Shown: piece after piece, positions 1 through 10,536 of the stretch | Numbering within the stretch: position 1 is the first letter of the stretch | How the letters are laid out: each line of letters begins with the position of its first letter | Assembly (NCBI RefSeq): GCF_900105125.1 | Contig: NZ_LT629750.1 | Coordinates: forward strand, 6,475,001 to 6,539,000 | Length of the DNA stretch: 64,000 nt | Direction of reading: 5' to 3' | DNA from: Bradyrhizobium canariense | GTDB taxonomy: Bacteria > Pseudomonadota > Alphaproteobacteria > Rhizobiales > Xanthobacteraceae | Position numbers and translations under genes: made by a program | The notes under the pieces: generated by a model | The model's input: only the letters and a program-made list of their open reading frames with translations | Database searches by the model: none | What the model was told of the DNA's origin: nothing

Positions 1-720
1 AAGGTCTCGCGAAACCCGCACATTGCCAGTCATGCAGCTATCGTAGCTGCGGCGGCATAGATCGGGAAACAGATTGGCCACCATCGAGATGCAGCCGTCG
101 CCGCCGCAGGCGAGATATGCCGCTGCGTTCACGTCGTTCCCGCAAAGCAATCGAAATTCGGCCGGCAGCATCGACCTCAAACGAAACAGACGGGCCACGT
201 TTCCGGTCGCGTCGTTCAACCCGAGGAATTGCGACGATTCCGAAAGCCGCAGGATGGTCTCATCCGACATCTCGCGCATCGTGCGGGAAGGATTGTCGTG
301 CAGAATAATGGGAAGACTGGTCGAAGCGGCAATGTTCTGGAAATGGGCCAGGATGCCCGCCTGCATCGGCTTGTTATAGTACGGCACGACCGACAATACC
401 GCGTAGGCGCCTTCGGCTTCGGCCCTGGCGGTCAGTTCGATCGCCTGGCTCGTTGAGTTGGAACCGGCGCCGGCGATCACAGCTATTCTGCCGCGCGCTA
501 CTTTAACGGCGGTGCCGATGATTGCCCCGTGTTCGTCCTCGCTGAGTGTCGAGGCCTCGCCCATGGTTTCGTTGACGACGATCGCGGTCGCGCCCGATCC
601 GATCTGGTGTTCGCAAAGCATCTCGAACGCGGGCCAGTCGATCCCGTCGTGGTCATCAAATGGCGTAGGAAGGTCGGCGATGAAGCCGCCGAGCCAGTGC
701 GATGGATAAATTCTGGCCAT
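1..720 (-). CDS. DapA-like (dihydrodipicolinate synthase family) protein, partial, catalytic lysine missing
   Basis: The reading frame opens with MARIYPSHWLGGF and runs off the window edge after 240 residues. The TIM-barrel family is clear from VIAGAGSNST (81-90), VVPYYNKP (111-118) and NPSRT (143-147), which align with E. coli DapA. Known family chemistry forms a Schiff base between pyruvate and a lysine in GIKEATGN. Here the matching segment reads GLNDATGN, with Asn169 (codon AAC, 216-214) in place of the lysine. The tyrosine corresponding to Tyr133 is His141, and the second threonine of the TTG motif is Met53, while Tyr116 (Tyr107 equivalent) is kept. It starts 2 bases after the stop of the upstream 151-residue gene, so the two are probably cotranscribed. 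I infer it cannot act as a classical DHDPS; its real substrate is unknown. Confidence 0.85.
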   Translation of the reverse strand, partial: MARIYPSHWLGGFIADLPTPFDDHDGIDWPAFEMLCEHQIGSGATAIVVNETMGEASTLSEDEHGAIIGTAVKVARGRIAVIAGAGSNSTSQAIELTARAEAEGAYAVLSVVPYYNKPMQAGILAHFQNIAASTSLPIILHDNPSRTMREMSDETILRLSESSQFLGLNDATGNVARLFRLRSMLPAEFRLLCGNDVNAAAYLACGGDGCISMVANLFPDLCRRSYDSCMTGNVRVSRDL

Positions 721-722
721 GA

Positions 723-1178
723 TCACGCCACGTTTTGAATGACACCGAAGTCCTGGCCGAATTCGTGACGGTGCGCCGCCAGCACGAAGCTTTCCCGGCA
801 ACGGGCGCCGGCTTCTATTCTGAATCCAAGCTGCTGCAATTTCACCCGAACCCTGGCGACAAGTCCGCTTTCGCGCGACTCGATCGATATGGCGATATTG
901 GCGGCTGAGTTGAGAAATCTCGAGATCTGAACAACCGCGGCCTCAATGGCCTGATAGGAGTTACATCCGCCGATCAGCCCCGCCGCGTGTTGCCCACAGG
1001 GCGTGCGGCAGGCCGATGCGAGGACACCAAAGTCAAATCCTCGTCGCTTGAGAGCCAGATAAAGCTCGATGCTTTCGTTTCCGGCGACGACGATCCGATG
1101 CGATTTGGCAAGGTGTGCGAGATCGATCATCGTATCGACAATCTCGTCTCGTGGTGAAGAGAGCGGCTGTCGCGACAT
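723..1178 (-). CDS. hypothetical protein, 151 aa, with CxxxCGQH motif
   Basis: I do not recognise a named domain. The protein is soluble, with no signal peptide or membrane segment. It carries IVVAGNESIELYLALKRRGF (residues 29-48), then a cysteine cluster CRTPCGQH and a later GC and ARC, a pattern I recall from lineage-specific Bradyrhizobium proteins. The alternation of hydrophobic strands and helices could fit a small alpha/beta fold. The ATG is preceded by AAGGGA at a workable distance. The stop lies 2 bases before the DapA-like gene, and the 95-residue gene is just upstream in the same direction, so a three-gene transcription unit is likely. Confidence 0.7.
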   Translation of the reverse strand: MSRQPLSSPRDEIVDTMIDLAHLAKSHRIVVAGNESIELYLALKRRGFDFGVLASACRTPCGQHAAGLIGGCNSYQAIEAAVVQISRFLNSAANIAISIESRESGLVARVRVKLQQLGFRIEAGARCRESFVLAAHRHEFGQDFGVIQNVA

Positions 1179-1214
1179 AGGAGTGTTCCCTTTGTTCGAG
1201 GTGAACGCGGGCGC

Positions 1215-1496
1215 CTAGGCGGCGCGGCTTCGAAGGGAGGTTTCGTCAATTCCGGTCGCTTCGGGGAGAAACGACGCCTTGCGGTGCATGTCGAGTTCGA
1301 CAATGTTGTTCGTCAGCACGATCGTTTCCGGATGATGACCGTTCTCGAACAATGCGTATTTCATGGCCTGCGCGCGGTTGACGAATAATCCGCCGAACAG
1401 TCCGTTCTGTTCCTGGGCGACCCAATTGCCCCTGCTGTTCCGTCCAATAATGACAATGTTAGATGTGCACGATGGAGGCTCTTCAATCGTCTTCAC
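1215..1496 (-). CDS. small hypothetical protein of Bradyrhizobium type, about 93 aa
   Basis: A short soluble protein with the recognisable core VIIGRNSRGNWVAQEQNG followed by FVNRAQAMKYALFENG. This resembles a small family common in Bradyrhizobium, but I know no function for it. The start is decided by the ribosome binding site: AGGAG sits directly against the ATG at 1502, which is too close, but exactly 6 bases before the in-frame GTG at 1496, so the GTG is preferred (the ATG would add two residues). It is the first gene of the probable unit with the 151-residue protein and the DapA-like gene. The 183 bases upstream hold no gene I can support. Confidence 0.65.
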   Translation of the reverse strand: MKTIEEPPSCTSNIVIIGRNSRGNWVAQEQNGLFGGLFVNRAQAMKYALFENGHHPETIVLTNNIVELDMHRKASFLPEATGIDETSLRSRAA

Positions 1497-1685
1497 AGTC
1501 ATCTCCTGATGGTTGGCGGCGATGCCGTCGAAGCAATCGCACTGCCGTTTTTTTGTGATTGAGATATCGAGGAGATCGCATATGAATTCGAGAGCGGGGC
1601 AACTTCTATTTCATAAGAGAGATGTAGTGGTCGTGGCGCGTTGAACATTGATGAGAAGTTTAGGATTGGTTGTGAGAATGGGCCT

Positions 1686-1970
1686 TCACGAAGGAGCCAC
1701 CTGACTGACCGTGACCGTCAACGCACAAAGCAAGCCGTAGACCGCGGCTTCGTCCCAGTTCGTCAGCGTGCCTGCGAACGGTCGTTCCCTGCGCATGATG
1801 GCGGTGACGATGCAAACAACGACGGACAGCAGCAATAGTGCCGCCAGGCTCCGCGCGAAGCCAAGCTTGCCGAATGCCGAAAACAGGCAAAGCACCAGCA
1901 TTCGCAGACTGAACCGCATGATGACGTGAAGCGTTTTGCCGTTCAGTGTCACTGGAAACGAGCGAGGCAT
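1686..1970 (-). CDS. small inner-membrane protein, 94 aa, unknown function
   Basis: Starting from MPRSFPVTLNGK, the protein has a hydrophobic stretch MLVLCLFSAFGKLGFARSL followed by AALLLLSVVVCIVTAIM, a short basic loop (RRERPF), and a third hydrophobic segment YGLLCALTVTVSQV at the C-terminus. Two or three membrane segments are likely. A GGGGA purine-rich site precedes the chosen ATG; the open frame extends further upstream, but that extension is arginine-rich and out of frame across the neighbouring gene, so I exclude it. It follows the 153-residue gene by 23 bases, implying cotranscription. I do not recognise a family. Confidence 0.55.
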   Translation of the reverse strand: MPRSFPVTLNGKTLHVIMRFSLRMLVLCLFSAFGKLGFARSLAALLLLSVVVCIVTAIMRRERPFAGTLTNWDEAAVYGLLCALTVTVSQVAPS

Positions 1971-1993
1971 TTGGTTCCCCGGGGAGATTGCCG

Positions 1994-2455
1994 TCAGGCG
2001 AAGTTGTCGACGCAAAGCGGCTCGTAGGCCGCGCTTCGGTCGCGCGGTACGGCGGGGACGCTCGGCCTGCTCGATGGCGCGCTGACGCGTTGAGCCTCGA
2101 CGAACGCGCTCAAAATCGCCAATGCCAGGTCTGCGTGATGGCTTTCGATCGATTGATCGAGCCATTCGGGAAGCTCGCGCTCGCGCGACAGCGCGCAATG
2201 CCACTCACCCTCGTCATAGGCGAGGCGGCGAACCTGCCACAGCGGCAGTTCCAGATCGATCAAGGCAAGTGCCGCGTCGATCCAGGCTCCCGACTCGATC
2301 AGTCGTTCGATCCGCGCGGTCTTGCCGGTCTGTCCGACAGATGGAAAGCGTCGGCAGGTTTCGCCAATAACCTTCGACAGGAGTTCTGCCGTCGCGGTGT
2401 CGGCGTCGCGAAGCCGATCGCCGATCGCGCCAGGATGTTCCGAAAGTAGCAGCAT
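1994..2455 (-). CDS. hypothetical protein, 153 aa
   Basis: A soluble, tryptophan-containing protein with RIERLIESGAWIDAALALI and then LPEWLDQSIESHHADLALAI, ending in a serine/proline/arginine-rich tail. The acidic helical body looks like a genuine protein with Bradyrhizobium-type composition. I recall similar uncharacterised proteins in that genus, often in small stress-associated islands, but no function is known. The stop lies 23 bases before the start of the 94-residue membrane protein, so the two are probably expressed together. The ribosome binding site upstream is weak (GTGAG). Confidence 0.65.
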   Translation of the reverse strand: MLLLSEHPGAIGDRLRDADTATAELLSKVIGETCRRFPSVGQTGKTARIERLIESGAWIDAALALIDLELPLWQVRRLAYDEGEWHCALSRERELPEWLDQSIESHHADLALAILSAFVEAQRVSAPSSRPSVPAVPRDRSAAYEPLCVDNFA

Positions 2456-2920
2456 CGTATCATCTCACGTAAGCCACGGCCGCGAGTTACGACCGTGCTG
2501 GGCAAGATGGCCAAAGCCGCATTTGAAAACGAGATGAAGCGGGGTCCCAAGATATAGGGATTCCATAAGTGGGCGTAGCGCGGGCTTCTACCGCGGCCAG
2601 ACGCCCATTATTTCGTGTACATTTGCTGTACCTGCCGGGACGAGATGCCGCATCTCCATCTTGGATGCGTGGGCGGTAGGCTTGCTCAATTTCGTTGGGC
2701 TCGCATCGGCGGCAACCCGTCGGCTCAGCCCCACGACCGGTAGTACCAGCGGCAGAAGTCCCGCGCCCGCCGGAACGACGCGGGAACCTTTATAAGATTC
2801 CTATAACGTTTGCATTGGCTCCGTCTCGAAAACCTATGCGTCGGGTGGCACGTCAGCACCCAACAATGGGCGAAAAGACCATCCTCGGGTCTTTCCGCTT
2901 ATACCGCACAGGAGCATCCC
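2456..2920. other. intergenic region upstream of the kdp cluster, no gene seen
   Basis: About 465 bases between the minus-strand 153-residue gene and the first small peptide of the kdp cluster. It is relatively AT-rich near 2790-2820, with TTTATAAG and CTATAACG closely spaced, a plausible promoter or KdpE-binding zone that I cannot confirm. A small hairpin (AAAGACC at 2874-2880 pairing with GGTCTTT at 2888-2894) lies in the presumed leader. Open frames here have no coding character. Confidence 0.4.
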
Positions 2921-3004
2921 ATGTTGGACATCTTCATGCTGGCCTTAGGCCTCGGCTTCTTCGTAGCGGCGATTGGTTACACCTACGCCTGCGAACGACT
3001 CTGA
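2921..3004 (+). CDS. 27-residue single-span membrane peptide preceding kdpF
   Basis: An ATG follows GGAG at 2911-2914 and encodes a peptide starting MLDIFMLALGLGFFVAAIGY and ending in TYACERL. One hydrophobic span fills residues 4-20, giving a KdpF-like size and topology but a different sequence. It is the first gene of the kdp cluster, 70 bases before kdpF, in the same direction. Similar short peptides ahead of kdpF occur in Bradyrhizobium as far as I recall. A stabilising role in the Kdp pump like that of KdpF is possible but only inferred. Confidence 0.6.
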   Translation: MLDIFMLALGLGFFVAAIGYTYACERL

Positions 3005-3014
3005 ATTTGTCACG

Positions 3015-3056
3015 CGTTTTCTTCCCGCGAACCGGTACCCACTTCGCTCGAAAACG
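3015..3056. repeat. palindromic intergenic repeat before kdpF
   Basis: The outer arms CGTTTTC (3015-3021) and GAAAACG (3050-3056) and the inner arms GCGAA and TTCGC surround a CCGGTACC core. This matches the general form of a dispersed rhizobial palindrome family with an AACCGGT core, related in layout to the copy between pqqC and pqqD in this window. It sits in the short gap between the 27-residue peptide and kdpF. Confidence 0.6.
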
Positions 3057-3074
3057 CTTTGAAGGAGAACAACG

Positions 3075-3164
3075 ATGATCTTCGATTATTCACTCGCCGG
3101 TCTCGTGTCCCTGGGCCTGCTGTTTTACCTGACCTACGCCCTGTTACGGCCCGAGCGGTTCTGA
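3075..3164 (+). CDS. kdpF: KdpF, small subunit of the potassium-transporting P-type ATPase
   Basis: A 29-residue peptide beginning MIFDYSLAGLVSLGLLFY and ending LLRPERF, the usual KdpF pattern of one membrane span followed by a short LLxPERF tail. KdpF is a lipid-facing accessory peptide that stabilises the KdpFABC complex in the inner membrane. A strong AGGAG site at 3064-3068 precedes the ATG. kdpA follows after 44 bases. Confidence 0.9.
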   Translation: MIFDYSLAGLVSLGLLFYLTYALLRPERF

Positions 3165-3208
3165 CCGCCTTCGCACCGATCCCGCGCAAATCCTAAAGGC
3201 ACATCCCG

Positions 3209-4912
3209 ATGACTGTCATTGGCTGGATTCAAATTCTTCTGTTCTGTGCGATCATTGTCGCGCTGGTCAAGCCGCTCGGCTGGTACATGACGCGCGTCTT
3301 CAGTGGCGAGCGCACGTTTCTTTCGCCGGTGCTGCGGCCCGTCGAGGCCGGAATTTACTGGATCGGAGGCGTCGATGAGAAACGCGAACAGCATTGGCTG
3401 ACCTACACGGTCGCCATGCTGCTGTTTCATGTCGGTGGTTTTCTCATTCTCTATGCGGTGCTGCGCCTGCAGGCGATATTGCCGTTCAATCCGGCTGGAC
3501 AATCCGCGGTCGCGGAGGATCTTTCCTTCAATACGGCGATCAGCTTCATCACCAACACCAACTGGCAGAACTACGGCGGCGAAAGCACGATGTCGTATCT
3601 GGTGCAGATGCTGGGGCTGACGCATCAGAATTTTCTGTCGGCGGCAACCGGCATCGCGCTGGCGGTGGCGTTGATCCGCGGCTTTTCCCGCTCTTCGATG
3701 CGTACCATCGGCAACTTCTGGGTCGATGTGACGCGCTGCACGCTGTATGTGTTGCTGCCGATCTGTATCGTTTATGCGCTGTTCCTGGTCTCGCAGGGCA
3801 TGCCGCAGACGCTCGGCGCCTATGTTGATGCCACCACTCTGGAGGGCGCCAAGCAGACCATCGCGGTTGGACCGGTGGCCTCGCAGGTCGCGATCAAGAT
3901 GCTCGGTACCAATGGCGGTGGTTTCTTCAACGCCAACGCCGCGCATCCGTTCGAGAATCCGACCGCGCTGTCGAATTTCGTGCAGATGATCTCGATCTTC
4001 GCGCTCGGTGCGGCGCTGACCAACGTGTTCGGCCGCATGGTCGGCAATCAGCGCCAGGGCTGGGCGATCCTCGCCGTGATGGGCGTGCTGTTCATCGCCG
4101 GCGTTACCGTCACCTATTGGGCGGAAGCCAATGGCACGTCCATGCTGAGCTCGCTCGGCTTGACCGGCGGCAACATGGAAGGCAAGGAAGTCCGCTTCGG
4201 TATCGTCGCGTCCTCGCTGTTTGCGGTGATTACGACCGCCGCGTCCTGCGGTGCCGTCAACGCGATGCATGACAGCTTCACGGCGCTCGGCGGCATGATT
4301 CCGCTGATCAACATGCAGCTCGGCGAGATCATCGTCGGTGGTGTCGGCGCTGGTCTCTATGGCATGCTGCTGTTCGTCGTGCTGGCGATTTTCGTCGCCG
4401 GCCTGATGGTTGGCCGCACGCCGGAATATGTCGGCAAGAAGATCGAGGCGCGTGAAGTCAAGATGGCGATGCTCGCCATTCTGGTGCTGCCGTTGATGTA
4501 TCTGGGCTGGACCTCGGTTGCTGTCGTGTTGCCGTCGGCGGTCGCCTCGATGGCGAACTCCGGCCCGCACGGTTTCACCGAAGTGCTCTATGCCTTCACG
4601 TCGGCGACCGGCAATAACGGATCGGCCTTCGCGGGCCTCTCCGGCAATACCTTCTTCTACAATTTGACGCTGGCATGCTCGATGTTCGTCGGCCGCTTCT
4701 TCATGATCGTGCCGGCGATGGCGCTGGCCGGCTCGCTCGCGGGCAAGAAGTCGATCCCGCCGTCGGCCGGCACGCTGCCGACAACGGGCGGTCTGTTCGT
4801 TGGTCTGGTCGTCGGCGTGATCCTCATCATCGGCGGCCTGACCTTCTTCCCGGCGCTGGCGCTGGGGCCGATCGTCGAGCATCTCGCGATGAACGCCAAC
4901 ACCCTGTTTTGA
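3209..4912 (+). CDS. kdpA: KdpA, potassium-binding and translocating subunit
   Basis: A 567-residue polytopic membrane protein of normal KdpA length. It has the pore-loop glycine motifs characteristic of the potassium-transporter superfamily, for example [11 protein letters not shown] (about 114-124), [15 protein letters not shown] (about 233-247) and [15 protein letters not shown] (about 464-478). KdpA forms the selectivity filter that captures potassium with micromolar affinity and passes it to KdpB. Second core gene of the kdpFABC operon; kdpB begins 24 bases after its stop. Confidence 0.97.
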   Translation: MTVIGWIQILLFCAIIVALVKPLGWYMTRVFSGERTFLSPVLRPVEAGIYWIGGVDEKREQHWLTYTVAMLLFHVGGFLILYAVLRLQAILPFNPAGQSAVAEDLSFNTAISFITNTNWQNYGGESTMSYLVQMLGLTHQNFLSAATGIALAVALIRGFSRSSMRTIGNFWVDVTRCTLYVLLPICIVYALFLVSQGMPQTLGAYVDATTLEGAKQTIAVGPVASQVAIKMLGTNGGGFFNANAAHPFENPTALSNFVQMISIFALGAALTNVFGRMVGNQRQGWAILAVMGVLFIAGVTVTYWAEANGTSMLSSLGLTGGNMEGKEVRFGIVASSLFAVITTAASCGAVNAMHDSFTALGGMIPLINMQLGEIIVGGVGAGLYGMLLFVVLAIFVAGLMVGRTPEYVGKKIEAREVKMAMLAILVLPLMYLGWTSVAVVLPSAVASMANSGPHGFTEVLYAFTSATGNNGSAFAGLSGNTFFYNLTLACSMFVGRFFMIVPAMALAGSLAGKKSIPPSAGTLPTTGGLFVGLVVGVILIIGGLTFFPALALGPIVEHLAMNANTLF

Positions 4913-4936
4913 TCGATCACGTCAGGAGTCACCTCC

Positions 4937-7051
<2,115 letters not shown>

Positions 7052-7053
7052 AC

Positions 7054-7136
7054 CGTCATGCGAGCGATAGCGAAGCAATCGAGAGCTGCTTCCAGTGACT
7101 GCTGGATCGCTTCCTCGCTTCGCGCCTCGCAAGGAC
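7054..7136. repeat. palindromic repeat inside the kdp operon (kdpB-kdpC gap)
   Basis: The sequence runs CGTCATGCGAGCG and GCGAAGCAATCG, then CTGGATCGCTTCC and TCGCTTCGCGCCTCGCAAGG, imperfect inverted halves able to fold into a long hairpin. It is the same repeat type as the copy at 11549-11665, sharing CGTCATxGCGAG and GAAGCAATC. Such palindromes are usually between convergent genes; here it lies between two subunit genes of one operon. Confidence 0.75.
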
Positions 7137-7150
7137 AATAGGAGACGATC

Positions 7151-7756
7151 ATGTTGAAAGAAATTCGCCCCGCCATCATCATCCTTGTCGTGCTGACGCT
7201 GATTACGGGCCTCGCCTATCCGCTCGCGATGACCGCGATCGCCGGTGTGATCTTCCCGAAGCAGGCTGAGGGCAGCCTGATCGAGAAGGACGGCAAGGTG
7301 GTCGGCTCCGCCTTGATCGGGCAGGAGTTCAAGAGCGACAAATATTTCCATGGCCGGCCTTCCGCGACCACAGCGCCGGATCCGGCCGATTCGACCAAGA
7401 CGGTGGCTGCACCCTATAACGCGGCCAATTCGGGTGGTTCTAACCTCGGCCCGACCAGCAAAGCCCTGAGCGACCGGCTCAAGGAGGACGTCGACAGACT
7501 GAAGGCCGAGAATCCTTCCCAGCCCGTTCCCACCGATCTCGTCACCACCTCCGGCAGCGGTCTCGACCCTGATATTTCGCCGGCGGCTGCGCTATTCCAG
7601 GTGCCGCGCGTGGCGAAGGCGCGGAATATGCCGGAAGATCGGCTCCGCGGGTTGGTTGAGGAGAAGACGCAAAGCCGCCTCGCCGGGCTGCTCGGTGAAC
7701 CGCGTGTCAACGTATTGGCGCTTAATCTGGCGCTCGACGCCGCTGCATCGAAGTAA
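7151..7756 (+). CDS. kdpC: KdpC, chaperone-like subunit of the potassium pump
   Basis: A 201-residue protein with one N-terminal membrane span ([19 protein letters not shown], residues 9-27) and a periplasmic domain. The conserved GxxLIGQxF and YFxGRPSA motifs ([11 protein letters not shown] and KYFHGRPSA) and the C-terminal [11 protein letters not shown] are typical of KdpC. KdpC assists assembly and nucleotide affinity of KdpFABC. The ATG follows AGGAGACGATC. kdpD starts 56 bases after the stop. Confidence 0.95.
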   Translation: MLKEIRPAIIILVVLTLITGLAYPLAMTAIAGVIFPKQAEGSLIEKDGKVVGSALIGQEFKSDKYFHGRPSATTAPDPADSTKTVAAPYNAANSGGSNLGPTSKALSDRLKEDVDRLKAENPSQPVPTDLVTTSGSGLDPDISPAAALFQVPRVAKARNMPEDRLRGLVEEKTQSRLAGLLGEPRVNVLALNLALDAAASK

Positions 7757-7812
7757 CGCAAGCTGGGCTCGGCCCAGCTAGGCCCGGAGCGGCATGAGGA
7801 TTATAATGCCTT

Positions 7813-10536
7813 ATGGCAAATCAGCGCCGCGATCCCGATAAAAGACCTTCGCCGGAAGCCCTGCTGGAGACCGCGCGACGGGAGAACGATCAGTCCGGCC
7901 GGCTCAAGATTTTCGTCGGCGCCGCTCCCGGCGTCGGCAAGACCTACGAAATGCTGCAGAGCGCGCATGCCAAGCTGAAAGCCGGCGTCGACGTGGTCGT
8001 TGGCGTGGTGGAGACGCACGGACGGGCCGAGACCGAGGCGCTGTTGCAAGGCCTCGAAGTCATTCCGCGCAAACGCTTCCATTACAAGGACCAGTTCCTT
8101 GAGGAAATGGATATCGACGCGCTGATTGCGCGTCGTCCGCAGCTTGCGCTGGTCGACGAACTCGCCCACACCAATGCGCCGGGCAGCCGCCATCCCAAGC
8201 GCTATCTCGACGTCGAGGAGCTGCTGTCTCACGGAATCGACGTCTACACCGCGGTCAATATCCAGCACATCGAGAGCCTTAACGATGTGGTCGCCCAGAT
8301 CACGCATGTGCGGGTGCGGGAGACCGTACCTGACTCGGTGTTCGACCGGGCGGATGCGATCGAGCTGATCGATCTCACGCCGGACGACCTGATCACGCGG
8401 CTGAAGGAAGGCAAGGTCTACGTTCCCAAGCAGGCCGAGCGCGCGCTCGACCATTATTTCTCGCCGGGGAATCTGACTGCGCTGCGCGAGCTGGCGTTGC
8501 GCCGGACCGCCGAGCGTGTCGACGAACAGCTGCTGACACATATGCAGGCCAATGCGATCGCCGGTCCCTGGGCCGCGGGCGAACGCATCCTGGTCTGTCT
8601 TAGCGAGGATCCGCGCGCGGGAGGGCTCGTACGCTACACCAAGCGGCTCGCGGACCGCCTGCATGCGCCGTGGACGGCCGTCAGCATCGAGACGAGGCGC
8701 AGCCTGCAATTGACCGATGCGCAGCGCGATCAGCTGGCCGACACGATGCGTCTGGCGGAGGCGCTGGGCGGAGAGGCGGTTACCATTCCCGGTGTCGGTC
8801 GCCGCATTGCCGATGATTTGATCGGCTTCGCGCACGCCAACAACGTGACCCAGATCATCATCGGCAAGGCGACGCGTTCGCGGTGGTTCGAAATCATCCG
8901 CGGTTCGGTGGTGCATGATCTGGTGCGTCGCGCGGGCAATATCAGCGTCAACGTGATCGCAGGCGATGAGCTGCCTGCCAAGACGGCAGCTAAAACGGCG
9001 GTTCAGACGGCGGAGCGGCCCGAACCGTTCGATCCGCGCCCCTACCTGATGGCGCTCGCGATCGTGGCTGTCGGCCTTGGCGCCGCGAAACTGATCCAGC
9101 CGGTATTTGGTATCGAAAACGTCGATCTGGTGTTTCTGACGGCCGTGGTGAGCGTCGCGGTTCGCTTCGGCCTGTTGCCGTCGCTGCTGGCAAGCGTCGC
9201 AGGCTCGCTGTGCTATAATTTCTTCTTCTTGCCGCCGATCTACACCTTCACCATTACCGACCCGACCAACGTCGCGGCGTTCTTCTTCTTCATGCTGATC
9301 GCGATCCTGGTTTCCAACGTGGCGGCGCGCGTCCGCACCCAGGCGCTCACGGCGACCAGCCGGATTCGCACCACGGAATCGCTTTACGCCTTCAGCCGCA
9401 AGCTTGCGGGCACCGCGACGCTCGATGACGTGCTGTGGGCGACCGCCTATCAGATCGCGCTGATGCTCAAGGTGAGGGTGGTGCTGTTGCTGCCGGAGGA
9501 TCATGTTCTGACCGTCAAGGCGGGCTATCCGCCCGAGGACCAGCTGGACAAGGCGGATCTGGCCGCCGCGAACTGGGCCTGGGGCAACGATCGCACCGCC
9601 GGCCGCGGCTCGGATACGCTGCCCGGCGCCAAGCGCCTGTTCCTTCCGATGCGAACCGGCCGCGGGCCGATCGGCGTCATCGGCATCGATGACGACAGGA
9701 CGGGGCCGCTATTGACGCCGGACCAGCGTCGCCTGCTCGATGCTCTGGTTGACCAGGGCGCGCTCGCGATCGAACGGGTGCTGCTGGTGGAGGATATGGA
9801 TCGCGTCAAGCGAACCGTCGAGTCGGATCGCTTGCGTTCGGCGCTGCTGACCTCGATTTCGCATGATCTCAAGACGCCGCTGGCCTCCGTCCTCGGCGCC
9901 GCCAGCACGATGCGGGATCTCGCAAGCGGCCTGACCGAGCCGGAAAAGCGTGACCTGTTGGCGACTGTCATCGACGAGTCCGAGCGCCTCAACCGTTTCA
10001 TCGCCAATCTGCTCGACATGACCAAGCTGGAATCCGGCGCGATCGTGCCGAATACGACCCGGCAGGATGTCGGCGAGATCGTCGGCAGCGTATTGCGCCG
10101 CGCCAGCAAGATATTGGCGCATCACAAGGTTCTGCTTGAGCTCGCGGCCGACATGCCGATGCTGGAGCTCGATGCCGTGCTGTTCGAACAGGTGTTGTTC
10201 AATCTGTTGGACAACGCGGCGAAATATTCACCCGCCGACACCACGATATCGATCAGGAGCCTGCGTGATAAAGAGTCGGTGTTGCTGCAAATCATCGACG
10301 AAGGTGACGGTATTCCGCCGACGGAGCTCGAAAGCGTGTTCGATAAGTTTTACCGCGCCCAAAAAGGCGATCACGTCCGTCCCGGCACCGGCCTTGGGCT
10401 GGCGATCTCCCGCGGCTTCGTCGAGGCGATGCGCGGGACGATCATGGCGACCAATCGCACCGATCGAAGCGGCGCTGTGCTGACCATCCGATTGCCGATC
10501 CCGGCTAAAACCGCCGCGCTGGATACCGCCGCATGA
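7813..10536 (+). CDS. kdpD: KdpD, potassium-responsive sensor histidine kinase
   Basis: A 907-residue sensor with the standard KdpD order. An N-terminal KdpD domain has the Walker A-like GAAPGVGKT (about 36-44), followed by a universal stress protein-like domain (about 255-380). Four membrane spans (about 410-500) follow, then a GAF-like region, a HisKA domain with His684 in SISHDLKTPL, and a HATPase domain with NLLDNAAKYSP and GTGLGLAISRG. It phosphorylates KdpE and so controls kdpFABC in response to potassium limitation or osmotic stress. Its stop overlaps the kdpE start by 4 bases. Confidence 0.96.
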   Translation: MANQRRDPDKRPSPEALLETARRENDQSGRLKIFVGAAPGVGKTYEMLQSAHAKLKAGVDVVVGVVETHGRAETEALLQGLEVIPRKRFHYKDQFLEEMDIDALIARRPQLALVDELAHTNAPGSRHPKRYLDVEELLSHGIDVYTAVNIQHIESLNDVVAQITHVRVRETVPDSVFDRADAIELIDLTPDDLITRLKEGKVYVPKQAERALDHYFSPGNLTALRELALRRTAERVDEQLLTHMQANAIAGPWAAGERILVCLSEDPRAGGLVRYTKRLADRLHAPWTAVSIETRRSLQLTDAQRDQLADTMRLAEALGGEAVTIPGVGRRIADDLIGFAHANNVTQIIIGKATRSRWFEIIRGSVVHDLVRRAGNISVNVIAGDELPAKTAAKTAVQTAERPEPFDPRPYLMALAIVAVGLGAAKLIQPVFGIENVDLVFLTAVVSVAVRFGLLPSLLASVAGSLCYNFFFLPPIYTFTITDPTNVAAFFFFMLIAILVSNVAARVRTQALTATSRIRTTESLYAFSRKLAGTATLDDVLWATAYQIALMLKVRVVLLLPEDHVLTVKAGYPPEDQLDKADLAAANWAWGNDRTAGRGSDTLPGAKRLFLPMRTGRGPIGVIGIDDDRTGPLLTPDQRRLLDALVDQGALAIERVLLVEDMDRVKRTVESDRLRSALLTSISHDLKTPLASVLGAASTMRDLASGLTEPEKRDLLATVIDESERLNRFIANLLDMTKLESGAIVPNTTRQDVGEIVGSVLRRASKILAHHKVLLELAADMPMLELDAVLFEQVLFNLLDNAAKYSPADTTISIRSLRDKESVLLQIIDEGDGIPPTELESVFDKFYRAQKGDHVRPGTGLGLAISRGFVEAMRGTIMATNRTDRSGAVLTIRLPIPAKTAALDTAA

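Noticed and set aside
3134..4882. Long minus-strand open frame opposite kdpA (582 residues)
   Set aside because: It is a Gln/Arg/His-rich frame antisense to a confident gene, typical of high-GC codon bias, with no family motif.
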